Positions 60,117 through 64,000 of a DNA stretch of 64,000 nucleotides are shown piece by piece (the first letter of the stretch is position 1; every line of letters starts with the position of its first letter). The position numbers and the translations under genes are program-made. Source of the stretch: Flammula alnicola (lineage: Eukaryota > Basidiomycota > Agaricomycetes > Agaricales > Strophariaceae); NCBI GenBank assembly GCA_015499995.1, contig JADNRV010000004.1, positions 992,001-1,056,000 on the forward strand, in the 5' to 3' direction. The notes below the pieces were generated by a model. That model worked only from the letters and a program-made list of their open reading frames with translations. It was not told where the DNA came from and searched no databases.

Positions 60117-62938
60117 ATGGATAACGAGAAACGAGATAGCCTCGAAAAAGGCCTTCACGAAGACCCTGTCGTGCAGGAAAATCCACAGTATGTTGCTCGC
60201 GTGCCCTTATCTATGCTTCTCATGCTTCTCGCCGTCACCACAGATATCACTTCGATGTTCACGACCTTGACCGTGTCCAGCGGCGCCTCAAGCAACGGCA
60301 TGTTCAGATGTAGGTTTTGCGTATTTTACTTTAGAATGTCGAGCTTATCTGTTGTAACAGGATTGCTGTGAGCTCTCGATAACGCCTGCTCCACAATGAC
60401 CATGACCTTGTTGACGAAATATTGTTTCTCGATAGATTGCTGGAACTATAGGTACTGGTCTGTTCTTGGGTTCTGGTGGAGCCTTGGCATCTGCAGGCCC
60501 TCTGGGAGCTTTGCTGGCCTATGCCCTCGTTGGAACTGTCGCATACTCGTAGGTACCCTCCTTGAATTTCTTGGACAAGTTTACACCTGGAAATTAGGTC
60601 ACTGTGCGCCGTCGGAGAAATGTCAACATGGGCTCCAATTTCTGGAACTTTCCCTCATTTTGGTCCGTTATTAATTTTTTTCATCCGTGGAAAATATTTT
60701 CAAGAACGCTTCCTATAGCTGCACGTTGGGTTGACCCTGCCCTCGGGTTTGCAACTGGATGGGTGCGTACTCTGAAGTAGGTACTGTACTTGTCGGCACT
60801 AACTAATTCAAATCATCTCAGAACTACTTCTACACAAATGCGTATGTTTCAGATTTAACTTGATTCTTGCCCATGATTCAACTATGTTTTTAAAGTATTT
60901 CGACACCTGTTGAAATCACAGCCGCGGTCATTCTCCTCACCTTCTGGGACACAAACGCCCCCGTAAGCTTGACAACTATCACAGCCTGTGACCTTTCGCT
61001 GACATCCTCGTCTAGTCTTCACATATCGCCGGTTACACTGCAATTATTTGTGTTCTCGTATGCCTCATCAATATCTTTGGTGTTAGGTGATTACTTTCAA
61101 TTTGAATGATGCCGTATTCTTTGCGATCTGACAGACTTACTGCAGATATTTCGGAGAATGTGAGGAACCTTGAAACCTTGAACCTTGACTCGAAATCTTT
61201 TGTTAACATTGCCCTACAGCTGAATTTATTTTCGCGGTAATCAAGCGTGGGTGGTAGTCTGGTTTTTGGTGATATATTTGCTGACCAGATGCCAAATGTA
61301 GTCACTCTTATCATCGGCTTGCTTATCACTGGTCTCGTCATCGACCTCGGTGGAGGCCCCAATCATGAGCGTATCGGATTTAGGGTCAGTATATCCCAAA
61401 ACTCTGACAGAAAATCAACTCAACAAAGAAACAGTTCTGGAAGAATCCTGGCGCCATTGCTCGCTCTGGTTTGGAGCCAAATCACATTGGTTGGGACCGC
61501 TTCCTTGCCATCTTGGGTGTTCTTGTGCAGGCTGCATTCTCGTTCCAGGGTATGGAGTTGGTCGTCATGTGAGTTCTGTTTCTGGTTTGATTAGCTCTAC
61601 GTATTGAGATAGCCTTTCAGTGCTGCTTCAGAGACTGAAAGCCCTCGTCGTAACATCGCCAAAGCCGTTCGTCGAGTGTTCTACCGAATTTTAGTGTTCT
61701 ACGTATGTCCCATGTGCACTTTTTTTGCCCCTTGATCTAAAATGTTACAGATTTTGGGAATTCTCATGATCGGTATGCTCGTTGCATATAACGATGCCGA
61801 CCTGCTGTCTTTGCAAGGTCAGTCTGCGTTTTCCGTCCAAAGTCGGGATACAGTATTTATTTCACAATCATCAAGGCAACAATACTGCGGCCTCGTCGCC
61901 CTTCGTCATCGCAATCAAACGCTCTGGCATCAGAGGTATTCTGTCGTGCATTTTCCTATTCGAATGACCTAACACCTTTCCCAAAATAGTTTTGCCCCAC
62001 ATTGTTAATGCTTGTATCTTCACTAGCGCGTTCTCGGCCGGAAATAGTTTCCTGTTCTGCTCCTCGCGTGTTCTTTATGGACTTGCCCTCCGTGGGCAGG
62101 CCCCCAAGATCTTTGCATACTGCACAAAGAAAGGTCTCCCGTTGGCTGCGGTCCTCGGCGCCGTGAGTATCTATTTGTTTGGAATACCTCACGCTTCTGA
62201 CTTCTAGAAAGTCCGCGTTCTCGTTCCTTTCTTTCATGAGCGTGTCATCGGGTTCTAACACCGTGTTCAAGTAAGTATTGGTCGTCGTCGTTATTGGTGT
62301 TTTCGCTTCCACAAATCTGATGCACTCTTTATAGCTGGTTTGTCAACCTCTCGACAACAGGAGGTTTCACCAGTTGGTTCGTCATGAACGTGACTTACAT
62401 CTTCTTCAGTGCGTAAACGTCGTCTTTACTCACTGGTCAGAATCTTATCATTGTTTGCCTCTTCATCAGGACGAGGAATGCTTGCTCAAGGATACGACCT
62501 GACCAAGAATTCATACCACAACAGATTCCAACCATACATCGCATACTGGGGCGCCGGCTGGACTCTCTTCTTCATCCTTATTAACGGATTTAAAGTCTTT
62601 TGGGCTTTCAATGCCTCAGGATTCTTTACCGCCTGTTTGTGCCTCTGCTTTAAAGTCGCTGTTATCGTGTGGCTCATATTTTGCTTGATGTAGATGTCAA
62701 CATCCCAATCTTCGTGGTCCTGTACGTCGGCTACAAGGTTACCAAAAGGACCAAATTCTGGAAACCTCTGGAGATGGATTTCGTCACCGTTAGTATTCGG
62801 TTATACTGTTATACACGCATGTATCACATTTTCTGACGTTTCATCCTAACGCAGGGTATTCCTACGCCCGAGGAGACCGAGACGCCTGAAGTGCCACCGA
62901 AGAATTTCGGGGAACGCGTTGCCGCTATTGTGTTCTAA
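60117..62938 (+). CDS. YAT-type amino-acid permease (APC superfamily, Gap1-like)
   Basis: Plasma-membrane amino-acid/proton symporter of the yeast amino acid transporter family. The N-tail MDNEKRDSLEKGLHEDPVV precedes FDVHDLDRVQRRLKQRHVQM, the first-helix motif IAIAGTIGTGLFLGSGG, GEMSTWAPISGTFPHFAARW, GWNYFYTNAISTPVEITAAV, FLAILGVLVQAAFSFQGMEL, SETESPRRNIAKAVRRVFYR, and LPLAAVLGA. It ends KNFGERVAAIVF. The gene has more than ten introns. One exon is only 7 nt (60361-60367, GATTGCT), between introns 60310-60360 and 60368-60435, and completes MIAIAG. Substrate range cannot be read from sequence. Confidence 0.92.
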
Positions 62939-63087
62939 GACGATAAATAATTGGATACTTAGTTTATACATGTCTCTTACCTGTACGCCCACTAATCATG
63001 ATGCATATCCCCTCTTCTTGATTAAATTGTACCTACTTACAAGATAGTGGGGCCGCTAGTTCTGTACCATAATACCAGTGATCTTAC

Positions 63088-64000
63088 TCACAGTTTACGG
63101 AACTTACCCTGCATCCACACGCGATACATTTTGAGCTGCCTCTTTCGATTGACTATTAGCCGCCTATCGACGCCAAGCTGTTCGGCGGTGAAGAGTGGGT
63201 GTGGGGGGCAGTTCGCCAGAGGAGATAAGAGATTCGGATGGATTCCTAATGGATATGAGGAAGAAGATGGAATGACCCCTTCGTCCCTTGGCGCCGGAGA
63301 AGAGGAGTCTGCCGACGCCATTTGACCGGGAAATTCCACTTCTAAATCAAGACAATGCCCTGTGTCATCCTCTTGTGATACTTGGGTTGTGGTTATGTTT
63401 ATCGCGTGCCGTGTGTCTGGAGATGCTTTGGCGCCAGTGAAGAGTAATGAAAGTTCGTCTGAAAGTTTCAAGTGCGGTAAGTGATGCGAGATTGATGGCG
63501 GGACAGTCAGCGGTAAAAGACTTACCAAGTTCGAAAAAGTAAACTCGAGTTTTGTCTCCCCGCATGTAAAAGTTCTCGTCCAGGAGCCTGCCGCCCTTAA
63601 ACCGTAGTTGAGTTAAATCATAGCGACCATAGTCACGGAAAAGAACGACGCCTCCAGGTTTCAAGATCTACAGGCATTATACATTCAACAATGATTGCCA
63701 TGATGGTCTTCTTATGAGACAAAAATACCTTGTGAATATTGTTGATGGCTCGGCCCCATTCGTCAGGATGGAGTGCGCTCATAACGAAGACCATAATCAC
63801 AATGTCGACTGTACCCGGCGTGATGTCGGAGGGCAGGCTATCCGGGGAGGTTACATCCCACACGGACGCGTGGATAGTTCCAACTGGCGGAGACAAATAT
63901 AGAGGGTCGCTCTATTTTCTAACGTATGAGTCGCGTTTTCTTGTGCAATGGAAAAAGTGACATACCTGAACCAATTTGACTGCGTGGGAGGCATAATCAT
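63088..64000 (-). CDS. METTL2/6-type tRNA methyltransferase (Trm140-related), 5' end outside window
   Basis: SAM-dependent methyltransferase that makes 3-methylcytidine at position 32 of some tRNAs. Blocks seen: [60 protein letters not shown] and [15 protein letters not shown], ending [21 protein letters not shown] Ser/Pro-rich insert lies before the C-terminal block. The gene is in phase over introns at about 63525 and 63670. The N-terminal part (SAM-binding GxG motif) lies right of the window. Family is clear; METTL2 and METTL6 differ by target tRNA. Confidence 0.9.

Overview
The window looks like nuclear DNA of a mushroom-forming basidiomycete (Agaricomycetes, probably Agaricales; the class is inferred, not proven). 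Genes lie densely on both strands. Nearly every gene is cut by introns of about 50-70 bp with GT...AG ends. The conserved proteins (Pol delta small subunit, VPS25, MAK11, GPATCH1, mitochondrial GatA, Rxt3, METTL-type tRNA methyltransferase) are typical eukaryotic housekeeping genes. F-box/LRR, BTB and APH-like families are expanded, as is common in mushrooms. No tRNA, rRNA, CRISPR or prokaryotic feature was found. Exon joins are my own, made by hand from splice signals and family conservation.

Left part (1-20 kb): a phenol-hydroxylase-like monooxygenase (runs off the left edge), POLD4, a UBL-WLM metalloprotease, a broken MFS transporter fragment with a small Tc1/mariner-like MITE inside it, a GABA-permease-like transporter, a nitronate monooxygenase, a 751-bp hAT-like element with a perfect 8-bp target duplication, a RING protein, a She3-like coiled-coil protein, a broken APH-fold gene and a HIRIP3-like histone chaperone.

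Middle (20-49 kb): a GH35 beta-galactosidase, VPS25, an unresolved stretch, and then the most unusual structure. Two long inverted arms (about 28.75-33.47 kb and 43.59-47.11 kb) flank about 10 kb that carries a very large, low-complexity RXT3 gene (Rpd3L histone deacetylase subunit). Each arm carries a BTB gene and an F-box/LRR gene. In the left arm the BTB gene is intact and the F-box gene has a stop; in the right arm the F-box gene is intact and the BTB gene is decayed. A second F-box/LRR pair (41.7-43.4 and 47.2-48.9 kb) is a direct duplication around the right arm.

Right part (49-64 kb): GatA and MAK11 diverge from a 191-bp intergenic region, followed by GPATCH1, an APH-fold kinase-like gene, a YAT-type amino-acid permease with a 7-nt micro-exon, and a METTL2/6-type tRNA methyltransferase that runs off the right edge.

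Caution: in RXT3, HIRIP3, MAK11, GPATCH1 and one F-box gene the frame is lost at isolated points, and at every point the repair is the same: one base is missing. This points to a consensus-sequence problem more than to biology, so these genes are probably functional.
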